64,000 nucleotides of DNA from the NCBI RefSeq assembly GCF_018035235.1, contig NZ_WPCV01000004.1:62001-126000 (forward strand), read 5' to 3'. This DNA is from Citrobacter sp. On2M (GTDB lineage Bacteria; Pseudomonadota; Gammaproteobacteria; Enterobacterales; Enterobacteriaceae). Under the pieces are notes generated by a model that was not told the origin of the DNA, did no database searches, and saw only the letters and a program-made list of their open reading frames with translations. A program made the translations under genes and the position numbers. This document shows positions 30,295 through 39,116 of this stretch, piece by piece. The first letter of the stretch is position 1. Each line of letters opens with the position of its first letter.

Positions 30295-30849
30295 ATGGGT
30301 GAAATATATAAAACCCTGACGAACTTTGAATCGACAGGGTTATTTTTGCGTGACTTTTTTATCTCTTATGACAGTAACGCGCTGAAAGAGGCTTATTCTG
30401 CCCTGGATAGAAATGCCGAGTCGCTAACAGAGCAGGAGTGGCTGGAAGTGGAGTACGACTTCAATGCACTGTTTGTCGGACCGCAGAAACTAAAGGCCGC
30501 GCCGTTTGCCTCGGTTTATCTTGAAGAAGATGCCCTCGTAATGGGCAAATCAACCCGAAGCATTCGGGAATTCATGGCAAATATGGGCTTATCTATAAAT
30601 GACAGGAATAATATTCCGGATGATCATATTTCCTGTGTATTGGAATTGGCGGTTTTATTATCAGCTAATGCCAGAGCATCATCTGAATACCAGGTGACCC
30701 TTACTCGATATGCATCTGAGTATGTCGCGGTGTGGGTGCCCAAGTATATAGAAAAAATAAATATAAATGCACAAACCGTCACGTTGAAAAACGTAGCGGG
30801 AAGATTGTCTTCTTGGCTTGATGAATTAAAAACGAGAGTATCAATATGA
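30295..30849 (+). CDS. TorD/DmsD-family molybdoenzyme chaperone
   Basis: This 184-residue protein is a TorD/DmsD-type cytoplasmic chaperone that binds the Tat signal of a molybdoenzyme and aids cofactor loading. The family signatures are NALFVGPQKLKAAPFASVYL near residue 62 and IPDDHISCVLELAVLL near 104. It overlaps the next gene, a Tat-signal molybdopterin oxidoreductase, by ATGA, which fixes its client. The upstream gap 30129-30294 is AT-rich; I see no clear FNR site there. Its base composition is more AT-rich than the oxidoreductase it serves. Confidence 0.87.
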   Translation: MGEIYKTLTNFESTGLFLRDFFISYDSNALKEAYSALDRNAESLTEQEWLEVEYDFNALFVGPQKLKAAPFASVYLEEDALVMGKSTRSIREFMANMGLSINDRNNIPDDHISCVLELAVLLSANARASSEYQVTLTRYASEYVAVWVPKYIEKININAQTVTLKNVAGRLSSWLDELKTRVSI

Positions 30850-33116
30850 GTAATGAACCGGGAGTTCTGAACAGACGTTCATTTTTGAAAGGGTTGATTG
30901 CCCTTGGCACGGTCGCAGCCCTGCCAGGGGGATTGCTGACTTCACGCTGCGCATTGGCGCAACCGCCAATCCCGTTTAACCCCAAAACCTACAAAATTTA
31001 TCGCAACGCTTGTCCGCGTAACTGCTATGACACCTGTAGCCTGAAAACCTGGGTGAAAGACGGTGTCATCACCTTTGTCGAAGGGGCACCGGAGTCAACA
31101 TTTACACACGGTACTCCTTGTGTAAAAGGCCTGACTTATCCCCGTCGCGTCTATAGTCCGGATCGTATTAAATATCCGATGGTTCAGGATGTTCGCGGTA
31201 GCGGGAACTGGCGTCGCATCTCATGGGAAGACGCAATGCAGCGTATTGCGACCAAGATGCTGGAGATCAAAAAGAAAGACGGCTCAATGCTGGGTCTGGC
31301 GCTGACTAAGTACTCCGGCAAATTCGGTGTGCTGAACTATGCCGTTGAAGGCATGATGTCTTCGCTGGGCTACACCACCCGTTTTGCCGGAACGCCGTGC
31401 TGGCCGGCCGGTATTGACGCGCAGAACTATGACATGGGCGACATGTGGTGTAACGACCCGGAAGATATGGTGAAAGCCAAATACATCATCATCTGGGGGG
31501 CTAACCCGGCCTGGTGTTCAATGCACACCATGAAATATGTCTATCAGGCGCGGGAAAAAGGCGCAAAAGTGGTCGTTATCGATCCGCTGTTAACCCAGAC
31601 TGCCGCGAAAGCCGATCTCTACTTGCGTGTACGTCCAGGCTCAGATGGCGCTCTGGCGTTGGGAATGGCGCGCCATCTGGTGGATAAAGGTCTGGTGGAT
31701 CAGGATTTCGTCAATAACTATTCCCACGGTTATCCGGAATTCGAAGCCTATCTGCGCAACAATGTGACCGTTGAGTGGGCCGCTGAAATCTGTGGTTTTT
31801 CCGCTGATGTTGTTCGTCAATTGGCGGAAGAATTTACCGCAGTTAATCCTGCCACCGTGTGGATTGGCTACGGTATGCAGCGCCATGTCAACGGCGGCGC
31901 AAACGTCCGTGCGATTGATGCCTTTGTGGCAATGACCGGCAATATTGGGGTTGAAGGCGGCGGGGCGCGTTATGGTCACCTGCATACCTGGGGCTTTAAC
32001 TACAATGCCATGCTGCAGAAACCGCCGGTAGGTTCTGTTGGTATGCCCGGTGCTGCTGGGGCAACCAGCGAATTTGGCGCCGCGGGCGCAGTTGCGCAAT
32101 ATTCCGATCGTTCGCTTAATATCAACCAGACGGCACAAGGGTTGCTTGATGCCAACGATCCCCCTGTGCGCATGCTTTGGGTCGCTTGTAAGAACCCGTT
32201 TGCTCAGGATTTTGATCGTAGCAAGATGGAAAAAGCGTTCGAAAAACTGGAAATGGTGGTGTGCGCCGATCAGTTCTTTAACGAAACCGTTGGGCATGCC
32301 GATATCGTTTTGCCGGTGACTACCGCATTTGAAGAGTGGAACGTAGACGCCTCTTACTGGCACTACTGGCTCTCTATCAACCAGCCAGCCATTAAGCCGA
32401 TGTATGAGGCGAAATGCGACCTGGAAATTGCCGTTTTACTTTCCCGCACGATCAACAAACTGGAGCCGGGTTCCTGTACGTTCCCGCAGGAGTTCGATCA
32501 TAAACGTTGGTTGGATCAGGAATTCAATGACGGGATGGGCAAAATGTTTGGTATCTCTTCCTGGGACGATCTGCTGGACGGCCCGAAAAAAGCCATTCTA
32601 CCAAGCTCTGCGGCCTGGTATGACCGCAAGTTCAAAACGCCCTCCGGCAAGTTTGAGTTCAAATCTGAGCTATGCGAGAAAAATGGTCATACTGCGCTGC
32701 CGGAGTACAAACCGGAAGCCAAAAGCACCTTGCCATTCCACCTGTTTACGCCGCATGTGCAGTTCGGTATCCATTCTCAGTTTATCAACCTTGACTGGAT
32801 GCAGGTTTTCTATCCGGAGCCGTTTGTTTATATGCATCCGCTTTCTGCAGCGAAAAGAGGAATTACTGAAAACGACCTGGTAAAAGTGTTTAACACCGCC
32901 GGAGAAGTGGAACTGCGTGCGAAGGTCACCGCTAACGTACCGGAAGATTTCCTGGTGATGTATGAGGCGTGGTTCCCGAAACGCAAATACAACGTACAAA
33001 ACGTGGTAGCTGATACCCCAGCCGATATGGGGTTGATGAAAACCGGCGCACCGGGTGCGGCGATCCACAGTCAGTTTGCGGACATCATTTTGGTAAGTAA
33101 AGGAGCAGCGGCATGA
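30846..33116 (+). CDS. DMSO-reductase-family molybdopterin oxidoreductase, catalytic subunit
   Basis: This is a 756-residue bis-MGD molybdoenzyme of the DMSO reductase superfamily. A Tat signal NRRSFLKG (Arg10-Arg11) is followed by a hydrophobic stretch and ALAQ. A [4Fe-4S] site is formed by Cys56-x3-Cys60-x3-Cys64-x27-Cys92. Later come the MGD-binding region (IIIWGANPAWCSMHT) and the C-terminal cofactor domain. At the likely Mo-ligand position, FAGTPCWPAG, there is Cys185 where E. coli DmsA has Ser. That resembles thiosulfate/polysulfide or arsenate reductases more than DmsA. The substrate is unknown. It couples by 4-bp overlaps to the chaperone and Fe-S genes. Confidence 0.88.
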   Translation: MSNEPGVLNRRSFLKGLIALGTVAALPGGLLTSRCALAQPPIPFNPKTYKIYRNACPRNCYDTCSLKTWVKDGVITFVEGAPESTFTHGTPCVKGLTYPRRVYSPDRIKYPMVQDVRGSGNWRRISWEDAMQRIATKMLEIKKKDGSMLGLALTKYSGKFGVLNYAVEGMMSSLGYTTRFAGTPCWPAGIDAQNYDMGDMWCNDPEDMVKAKYIIIWGANPAWCSMHTMKYVYQAREKGAKVVVIDPLLTQTAAKADLYLRVRPGSDGALALGMARHLVDKGLVDQDFVNNYSHGYPEFEAYLRNNVTVEWAAEICGFSADVVRQLAEEFTAVNPATVWIGYGMQRHVNGGANVRAIDAFVAMTGNIGVEGGGARYGHLHTWGFNYNAMLQKPPVGSVGMPGAAGATSEFGAAGAVAQYSDRSLNINQTAQGLLDANDPPVRMLWVACKNPFAQDFDRSKMEKAFEKLEMVVCADQFFNETVGHADIVLPVTTAFEEWNVDASYWHYWLSINQPAIKPMYEAKCDLEIAVLLSRTINKLEPGSCTFPQEFDHKRWLDQEFNDGMGKMFGISSWDDLLDGPKKAILPSSAAWYDRKFKTPSGKFEFKSELCEKNGHTALPEYKPEAKSTLPFHLFTPHVQFGIHSQFINLDWMQVFYPEPFVYMHPLSAAKRGITENDLVKVFNTAGEVELRAKVTANVPEDFLVMYEAWFPKRKYNVQNVVADTPADMGLMKTGAPGAAIHSQFADIILVSKGAAA

Positions 33117-33670
33117 GACGCGCGTTTTTAGTCAATAGCGATAAGTGCATCGGCTGCCGTGGCTGTGCGATGGCGTGTAAGAGTTTTAACCAGTTGGAGC
33201 CTGAACGCTTCTGGCGCTATGTCTATCCATTGGATAAAGAAATTTATCCGCATGAAGAGCGAGCATTTTATTCGCTGGCCTGTAATCACTGCGAAAACCC
33301 AGCCTGTCTGGCGGCGTGTCCGGTAGAGGCGTATACCAAACGTGAAGATGGTGTAGTGGTGCATAACCCGGAGCGCTGTATCGGATGCAAAAACTGTATC
33401 CGCAACTGCCCATACGGTGCGCCGCGCTTTAATGAGGAGACGAAGAAAGCGGAAAAATGCAGCATGTGCTACGAGCGACTTGATGTTGGTATGCAGCCGG
33501 CGTGCGTGAATGCCTGTCCGGTCGGTGCGCTGACGCTTATCGACCTGGATGCCGACCCGATCCCCAATAATGCCGTACAGTATCCGCCGGGATTCCCGCG
33601 TATGCCGCAGCTGAATCCGGGCACGCGATTTATCCTTGCGCGCCAACCGAAGCAGCCGGAGGGCAAGTAA
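33113..33670 (+). CDS. DmsB/PhsB-like 4x[4Fe-4S] electron-transfer subunit
   Basis: This 185-residue protein carries sixteen Cys in four ferredoxin-like groups: CIGCRGCAMAC, CNHCENPACLAAC, CIGCKNCIRNC and CSMC...CVNAC. It would relay electrons from the membrane anchor to the catalytic subunit. No signal peptide is present, so it would be carried out with the Tat substrate. It overlaps the catalytic gene by 4 bp and the anchor gene by 1 bp. Confidence 0.92.
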   Translation: MRRAFLVNSDKCIGCRGCAMACKSFNQLEPERFWRYVYPLDKEIYPHEERAFYSLACNHCENPACLAACPVEAYTKREDGVVVHNPERCIGCKNCIRNCPYGAPRFNEETKKAEKCSMCYERLDVGMQPACVNACPVGALTLIDLDADPIPNNAVQYPPGFPRMPQLNPGTRFILARQPKQPEGK

Positions 33671-34437
33671 TGGAAAAGTATGAACTTCCGCTGGTTATTT
33701 TTACCGTATTGAGCCAGATGTCGGTTGGGATCACACTCATTCTGACGCTGCGTGCCTTGCAGGGAAAACTGGAGAGCAAGCGCCTGTATTGGCTGATAAG
33801 CGGGCTGGTTCTGGCTGCTGCGTCCGTGGCGGCAGTATTGCACCTTGCGCATCCGGATCGCGCCTACAACGCCCTGATTAACCTGCAGCACGCCTGGCTG
33901 AGCCGTGAAATTCTTGGCGCAACCTTATACGGCGCGGCGGTGGGCGTGACGTTTTTGGCGAAAGGGCACAAAGCCCCAGCTTTACTGGCATCCATTCTCG
34001 GGATCGCGCTGGTGGCGGTACAGGGGATGACTTATGCAGCCCCAGCTATGGCGGCGATCGCCAATGGTCTGACGATGCTGCTGTTCTTCATCACAGTGTG
34101 GGTGATGGGGTGTGCCGCGATTCCGTTGCTTAATCTCACGCCTGCCATTGCCGCATTACGTCAGGGGATTGTCGCTTGTCTGGCGGTCATGATTGCCGCG
34201 CCGATTATCTGGTTAAGCGGCGGTACTATCATGCAGATGACGGCGCATGCCTGGCTGACGTCGCCGCTTTATCTGGCAAGTTTGGTTTGTCTGGCGGTGG
34301 CCTTTGTACTCAGCCGCCAGGGAGAGCGTCGTGCAAAAGCGCTTTTTGTTCTGCTGTTTGTTGGTCTGTTTCTGAGTCGTCTGACGTTCTTTGGCGATAC
34401 GGTCAGTACCATTGTGAATATCGGTCACTTGTATTGA
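33670..34437 (+). CDS. DmsC-like membrane anchor subunit
   Basis: This 255-residue polytopic protein has about eight hydrophobic segments and belongs to the DmsC/anchor family. It should bind menaquinol and hold the complex on the membrane. Its N-terminus, MEKYELPLVIFTVLSQMSVG, resembles DmsC (which begins with a similar E-L-P-L pattern). HLAHPDRAYNAL and QHAWLSREI are family-typical. It is the last gene of the operon and is followed by a terminator. Confidence 0.88.
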   Translation: MEKYELPLVIFTVLSQMSVGITLILTLRALQGKLESKRLYWLISGLVLAAASVAAVLHLAHPDRAYNALINLQHAWLSREILGATLYGAAVGVTFLAKGHKAPALLASILGIALVAVQGMTYAAPAMAAIANGLTMLLFFITVWVMGCAAIPLLNLTPAIAALRQGIVACLAVMIAAPIIWLSGGTIMQMTAHAWLTSPLYLASLVCLAVAFVLSRQGERRAKALFVLLFVGLFLSRLTFFGDTVSTIVNIGHLY

Positions 34438-34449
34438 TTGTGAGCGAAT

Positions 34450-34488
34450 AAAAACCCCTGTCAGGCGGTTAACCTGGCAGGGGTTTTC
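34450..34488. terminator. Bidirectional terminator between the molybdoenzyme operon and uspG
   Basis: AAAACCCCTG(T/C)CAGG pairs with CCTG..CAGGGGTTTT around CGGTTAA. A-rich and T-rich flanks allow termination in both directions. It lies between convergent genes. Confidence 0.9.
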
Positions 34489-34520
34489 TATCTATCGCAA
34501 AGATAGTAAATCAGCGGCTG

Positions 34521-34949
34521 TTAGCGGACAACCAGCACCGGCAGTGTTGCGTGGCGAACAACGCTGGACGCGTTTGAGCCTAGCAGATGGGTGCTGATTG
34601 ATGGATTGCGTGACCCAATGACAACGACATCCGCATTCAACTCTTCACCTAACTCGTTGACCACGTCACGTACGCTGCCAAAGCGGACGTGTTGTTTGAT
34701 ACGAGAAGGATCGATACTGAAATGACCGACCATCGTTTGCAGACGGGATTCCGCTTCGTGTTGCAGATGCTCTTCAAAACGACGAACGTCAGCGGCAAAG
34801 CGATGCAGACTTAAGCTCGCCGAACCTGGCAACACGTGCAGCAGATGGATAACGCCTTTTTCCTGTGCCAGAAATTCTGCATGGCGAATAGCCTTATCGC
34901 TCAGTTCCATCTCGAATACATCAACAGGCATTATGATTGTGTTGTACAT
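34521..34949 (-). CDS. uspG: Universal stress protein UspG
   Basis: UspG is a cytosolic universal stress protein that binds ATP and autophosphorylates. The 142 residues are nearly those of E. coli. The nucleotide-binding motif is [33 protein letters not shown], matching G-x2-G-x9-G(S/T). The ATG at 34949 has AAGGAG 8 nt upstream and gives [10 protein letters not shown]; upstream ATGs are not used. Confidence 0.95.
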   Translation of the reverse strand: MYNTIIMPVDVFEMELSDKAIRHAEFLAQEKGVIHLLHVLPGSASLSLHRFAADVRRFEEHLQHEAESRLQTMVGHFSIDPSRIKQHVRFGSVRDVVNELGEELNADVVVIGSRNPSISTHLLGSNASSVVRHATLPVLVVR

Positions 34950-35129
34950 AAACATTCTCCTTGTCATTACATGAACACATAACAGCATAGTATTAAAAAT
35001 GATTCTGTCAGTCACGACACAGATTTATGTTTTGCGAACAGGAAGAAAAACAAGGAACTGGGGCAAACCGGAAAGAGGATGCGGATGCATCCCCTGTAAG
35101 ATAAAGCGAGTCGCTTTGATAAGACAGAG

Positions 35130-35540
35130 TTAGCGCAGGTAATCGCCAGCAGCTTCAGGTTGGTACTCAAGCTCAATGACTTCGAGATGTGTTGATGTCC
35201 CGCCTGGCAGTTCCCAGTGAATGGTGTCGCCAACGCGCAGACCCAAAAGTGCAGCGCCAACCGGCGCCATTACCGAAAGCTGTGTGCTGCTGTCAGTCAT
35301 ATTAGCTGGATACACCAGGGTACGCACGCGGACTTCGCCATCACTCAGATTGCGGAATTTCACGCGGCTGTTCATGGTCACAACATCGTGCGGCATGGTT
35401 TCTGGAGAACACATTTGGGCACGATCCAGCTCGGCGTTCAGGGCGTCGGCAATCGGTAAACCAGCAAACGCAGGTTGCTCCAACAGGCGGTCAATGCGTT
35501 CCGCATCGAGGTCGTTAATGATGATAGTTGGTCTGGACAT
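35130..35540 (-). CDS. rnk: Nucleoside diphosphate kinase regulator Rnk
   Basis: Rnk is a GreA/GreB-like RNA polymerase-binding protein. The 136 residues contain a short N-terminal helix pair and a C-terminal Gre-type domain with [24 protein letters not shown] and [23 protein letters not shown]. It ends at GDYLR. In E. coli ybdR lies between uspG and rnk; here only 180 bp separate them and no such gene is present. Confidence 0.95.
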   Translation of the reverse strand: MSRPTIIINDLDAERIDRLLEQPAFAGLPIADALNAELDRAQMCSPETMPHDVVTMNSRVKFRNLSDGEVRVRTLVYPANMTDSSTQLSVMAPVGAALLGLRVGDTIHWELPGGTSTHLEVIELEYQPEAAGDYLR

Positions 35541-35593
35541 TTATTACTCCATGTCGTCGATACTGCGGGTGCGCAGGTAAATAATCCCAAAAG

Positions 35594-35623
35594 AAAACCC
35601 TCACCGTCAGGCGGCAAGGGTTT
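35594..35623 (-). terminator. Minus-strand terminator-like hairpin upstream of rnk
   Basis: Read on the minus strand, AAACCCT(T)GCCG pairs with CGGT(G)AGGGTTT and is followed by TTTTCTTTT. It ends about 53 nt before the rnk start. It may be the old terminator of rna, now stranded by an inserted gene, or an attenuator of rnk. Confidence 0.6.
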
Positions 35624-35815
35624 AGCTTTTATGATGATACTGAGACTTACCCCAGGTTTGAAGTGATTTAGTTCACATTCAGGCAAATCATCAATATTGT
35701 CGCGTATGGTGTGATTTTAGCCGAAAAACGTGATCGTTCTCCAATTTGCATTATGCTTTTTAAGCGCTCGCTGCGGGCGCGTCAAACAACTCAGTGTTCC
35801 GCGACAGGAGATCTC

Positions 35816-36646
35816 ATGAGCCAGTACGACAAACTAACCTTGAAAGACGGCAGCTATTTGCATTTTAAAGACTGGGGAAGTGGACAGCCCATTGTCTTTA
35901 GTCATGGTTGGCCGCTGACGGCGGATGCGTTTGAGGATCAGATGTTGTTCCTCGCGTCGAAAGGATTTCGTGTGATCGCCCATGACAGGCGTGGGCATGG
36001 GCGCTCGGCCCAACCCTGGGATGGTCACAATATGGATCAGTATGCTGACGATCTGGCTGAACTTACCGCGTATCTCAATCTTAAAGATGCCGTCCATGTC
36101 GGACACTCTACGGGCGGTGGGGAAGTGGCGCGGTACATTGGTCGCCATGGAACGCAACGGGTAGCAAAAGCGGTATTAATCGGCGCGGTGACGCCCATTA
36201 TGATCAAGACCGATTTTAATCCAAACGGCGTGCCGAAAGAGGTGTTTGAGGGTATCCGTGAAGGGGTGATAAACGATCGCGCTGCCTTTTTCTATGAACT
36301 GACCGCAGCATTCTATGGCTACAACCGACCGGGCGTAAATGAGTCGAAAGCCGTACGCGAAAGCTTTGTTGCACAGGGCTTACAAGGCTCCATCAAAGCG
36401 TTGTACGACTGTATCCATGCGTTTTCAGAAACTGACCTGCGTGAGGATCTCAAAAAGATGACTATCCCGACGCTGGTGATCCACGGTGATGACGATCAGA
36501 TTGTCCCGTTTGAAACCTGCGGGAAGGTCGCGGCGGAAATATTACCGGACTCGCAACTGAAGGTGTATGTTGGTGGATCGCATGGCATTTGCACCACCCA
36601 TAAACATCAGATCAACGGCGATCTGCTCAACTTTATTCAGTCTTAA
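35816..36646 (+). CDS. Non-haem haloperoxidase / esterase-type alpha/beta hydrolase
   Basis: This 276-residue protein is an alpha/beta hydrolase of the cofactor-free haloperoxidase/arylesterase group. It has the oxyanion segment FSHGWPLT, the nucleophile elbow VGHSTGGG with Ser98, an acid in [11 protein letters not shown], and the catalytic His in [11 protein letters not shown]. Such enzymes hydrolyse esters and can perhydrolyse carboxylic acids; the natural substrate here is unknown. The ATG at 35816 follows AGGAG. It points opposite to all its neighbours and sits between rnk and rna, which are adjacent in E. coli, suggesting insertion. Confidence 0.9.
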   Translation: MSQYDKLTLKDGSYLHFKDWGSGQPIVFSHGWPLTADAFEDQMLFLASKGFRVIAHDRRGHGRSAQPWDGHNMDQYADDLAELTAYLNLKDAVHVGHSTGGGEVARYIGRHGTQRVAKAVLIGAVTPIMIKTDFNPNGVPKEVFEGIREGVINDRAAFFYELTAAFYGYNRPGVNESKAVRESFVAQGLQGSIKALYDCIHAFSETDLREDLKKMTIPTLVIHGDDDQIVPFETCGKVAAEILPDSQLKVYVGGSHGICTTHKHQINGDLLNFIQS

Positions 36647-36659
36647 TCTTTGGGGACGT

Positions 36660-36695
36660 ACTACGCTGTTCCGCCCGACGAGGGAGCAGCGTAGT
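36660..36695. terminator. Hairpin between the hydrolase gene and rna
   Basis: ACTACGCTG (36660-36668) pairs with CAGCGTAGT (36687-36695), extended by TCC/GGGA. The T run is poor, but the site separates convergent genes. Confidence 0.6.
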
Positions 36696-36710
36696 GTTCG
36701 ATCAGGCTGT

Positions 36711-37517
36711 TTAGTATCCCACTTTGTCGATAATAAACTGTTTACCACAGTTACCCGGATGCGGTTGCGGTAAGAATGACTGTGCGGATAACGTCTGGTT
36801 GATGGTGTCGGCTTTCAGAGATAACTGGATCTCCGTGAGATAAGCCGGATTACCGTGGCAGCTTAACTTCACGGCTTTAACGTTCTCTTTACCCCAGCTT
36901 TTGGCGACGGCGGCGTCAAATGCGCTACGGCTGACGGTTTTACCGTAGTTGTCTGCCAGGAACTTGCCAGCTTCGCTGTTTTTAACCTCATTATTCAGCC
37001 GTACCATCGTGCCGAAGTACGCGTCGGGGTCAAAACCGAAACAGGCGCCATGTTTGGCATACTCGTAACGCTCCAGACAGGATCTCCCACCGGCGCCGGG
37101 CATTACGGCGCTGAGCTTTGCCGCGCTTTCCAGAGAAAGTCCCGTTTCAGGTGCCGCGCATTTACGGCTGGCGCGCGCTTCAGGTAGGTTGGGAATTGGT
37201 CGCGTCGCGCAGCCAAAACGCATCCAGCGGCGGTTGTCGACTCCACGGGCGGCGATAGATTTTGGCAGGCTGGGCCATAAACCGTGAACGGTCAGGAAAT
37301 CCGCTTTGTTCGCGCTCTCTTTTTGCAGGCGACATTCGTCAGGTTCCTGACGATTACGCTCATGCTGGCTCTGACAAAATCCGGTTTGCCAGGAGAGGGC
37401 CAGCACGTAGCTGTCAAAATCAGCGTACTGTTTTGCCTGAAGTTCATCGGCCTTAGCCGCAGAAATTGGCAGCAGAAGTGCTGCCAGCAACGAAGAATAA
37501 CGCCATGTTGATCTCAT
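36711..37517 (-). CDS. rna: Periplasmic ribonuclease I
   Basis: RNase I is a periplasmic, non-specific T2-family ribonuclease. It has 268 residues, a signal peptide of about 23 residues ending in AAKA, and the two catalytic signatures FLTVHGLWPSLP and ERYEYAKHGACFG. Multiple Cys support disulfides (FCQSQ, DECRLQ, FGCATRP, GRSCLE, GNCGKQ). The lengths match E. coli Rna. It precedes the cit operon terminator, so it is transcribed separately. Confidence 0.96.
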   Translation of the reverse strand: MRSTWRYSSLLAALLLPISAAKADELQAKQYADFDSYVLALSWQTGFCQSQHERNRQEPDECRLQKESANKADFLTVHGLWPSLPKSIAARGVDNRRWMRFGCATRPIPNLPEARASRKCAAPETGLSLESAAKLSAVMPGAGGRSCLERYEYAKHGACFGFDPDAYFGTMVRLNNEVKNSEAGKFLADNYGKTVSRSAFDAAVAKSWGKENVKAVKLSCHGNPAYLTEIQLSLKADTINQTLSAQSFLPQPHPGNCGKQFIIDKVGY

Positions 37518-37569
37518 GATGATGTCGAATACTTATATAAATTCTGAATATCATCTATTTAATCATAAA

Positions 37570-37601
37570 AAATGCCAGTCAGGTTCAGCTGACTGGCATC
37601 A
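37570..37601 (-). terminator. Terminator after citT
   Basis: ATGCCAGTCAG (37572-37582) pairs with CTGACTGGCAT (37589-37599). On the minus strand it is followed by a run of T. It closes the citCDEFXGT operon. Confidence 0.9.
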
Positions 37602-37627
37602 TTTTCATCAGGCGTGAACCGAAATGG

Positions 37628-39091
37628 TTAGCTCCACATTGCCAGAATCGGCCAGCCGACCAGCAGAAGCATAGAGATGTAGATAACGCCGAAGATAGCA
37701 CCCAGACGCCAGTAGTCTTTGGATTTCACATAACCACAGCCGTAGATGATTACGCCAGGGCCTGTTGCATACGGAGTCAGACAGCCCATGATACCGATGG
37801 ACAGCACCAGCAAGATACACAGGTGTTCCATCGGAACGCCCGGGATACCTTTACCAACCGCCAGAATAACCGGCAGCATGGTGGCGGTGTGTGCAGAAAG
37901 ACTGGCAAACAGGTAGTGAGCAAAGTAGAACACCAGCACCAGCACGATTACGGTCGCGTTAGGCGAGAAGCCTTCCAGGTGCGTACTCATGGTGTTGGCG
38001 AACCAGTCGATAAAGCCTGAACGGGTTAATCCATTCGCCATAACGACCAGTGTGGCAAGGTTGACCAGGGTGTTCCATGCGCTGTTATAGCGGGTAATGT
38101 CTTTCCACGGTACCACGTGCAGCGCCAGCATCAGGGAGACTGCCAGCAGGCCCACTGCGGTTGCGTCAATCAGCTTACCACCGAAAACCCACAGACCCAG
38201 GCTCAGTATAACCAGACCGATCAGAGTCAGCTCTTTACGGGTCAATTTACCCATGGTTTTCAGTTCATCACCAGCCCATGCGGCAACTTCAGCACTGTGC
38301 GTAACTTCTGGCTTGTACAGAACATAGGACAGCCACGGAGCAACGATCAGCAAAATAATACCAACCGGCAGGAAGCTGAGGAACCACTGCAACCAGCTGA
38401 TTTGAATACCGGCAATTTTGTTGACGAATTCCAGACCCAGCACGTTAGGCGCAGCGCCGGTTACGAACATAGAGGAGCTCAGGCTGGTACTGATAACCAT
38501 CATCCACATCAGATATCCGCCGATACGGCGCGCGGAAGGATCGTTTGGGAATGATTTAAACAGCGGAGGCAGGTTTTTGATAACCGGGAATACGGTCCCA
38601 CCGGTACGCGCGGTGTTAGATGGTGTAAACGGCGCCAGCAAAATGTCGATAATAACAATCGCATAGCCCAGCGTCAGGGTACGTTTCCCCATGAATTTCA
38701 CCATAAACAACGCGATACGGCGACCCAGACCGGTGACTTCATAGCCCAGCGCGAAAATAAACGCGCCAAACACCAGCCACACGGTCGTGCTGGAGAAGCC
38801 TGCCAGACCCCATTTCAGCGCTTGCTTACCCGCTTTAAACGCCGGGTCAGCCAGCTCTGAAGCATCAAACAGCAGATAGTTGCTGCCGATGACGCAGATC
38901 GTTACGGCGATAAAGCTAATCGCTGTTGCCGGGATTGGCTCAAGGATCATCCCGACAATCATTGCCACGAACACGGCAAAGTAGTGCCAGGCCTGCGGGG
39001 GCATTCCATCAGGGACGGGGATAAGAAACATGACGCCCATGACGATCAGTGGGGCCAGCAACTTCCATATTTTATCTTTTGCTAAAGACAT
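37628..39091 (-). CDS. citT: Citrate/succinate antiporter CitT
   Basis: CitT is an inner-membrane DASS-family carrier exchanging citrate for succinate during anaerobic citrate fermentation. The 487 residues equal E. coli CitT, with about twelve membrane spans. Conserved stretches include PSNTARTGGTVFPVIKNLP and GAAPNVLGLEF, near the family's SNT-type substrate motifs. It is the last gene of the cit operon. Confidence 0.96.
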   Translation of the reverse strand: MSLAKDKIWKLLAPLIVMGVMFLIPVPDGMPPQAWHYFAVFVAMIVGMILEPIPATAISFIAVTICVIGSNYLLFDASELADPAFKAGKQALKWGLAGFSSTTVWLVFGAFIFALGYEVTGLGRRIALFMVKFMGKRTLTLGYAIVIIDILLAPFTPSNTARTGGTVFPVIKNLPPLFKSFPNDPSARRIGGYLMWMMVISTSLSSSMFVTGAAPNVLGLEFVNKIAGIQISWLQWFLSFLPVGIILLIVAPWLSYVLYKPEVTHSAEVAAWAGDELKTMGKLTRKELTLIGLVILSLGLWVFGGKLIDATAVGLLAVSLMLALHVVPWKDITRYNSAWNTLVNLATLVVMANGLTRSGFIDWFANTMSTHLEGFSPNATVIVLVLVFYFAHYLFASLSAHTATMLPVILAVGKGIPGVPMEHLCILLVLSIGIMGCLTPYATGPGVIIYGCGYVKSKDYWRLGAIFGVIYISMLLLVGWPILAMWS

Positions 39092-39116
39092 GTGTGTGAT
39101 TCTCCGGAAAGGATCT

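Noticed and set aside
31641-32363. 240-codon minus-strand ORF opposite the molybdoenzyme subunit
   Set aside because: It is antisense to a well-supported gene with no family features.
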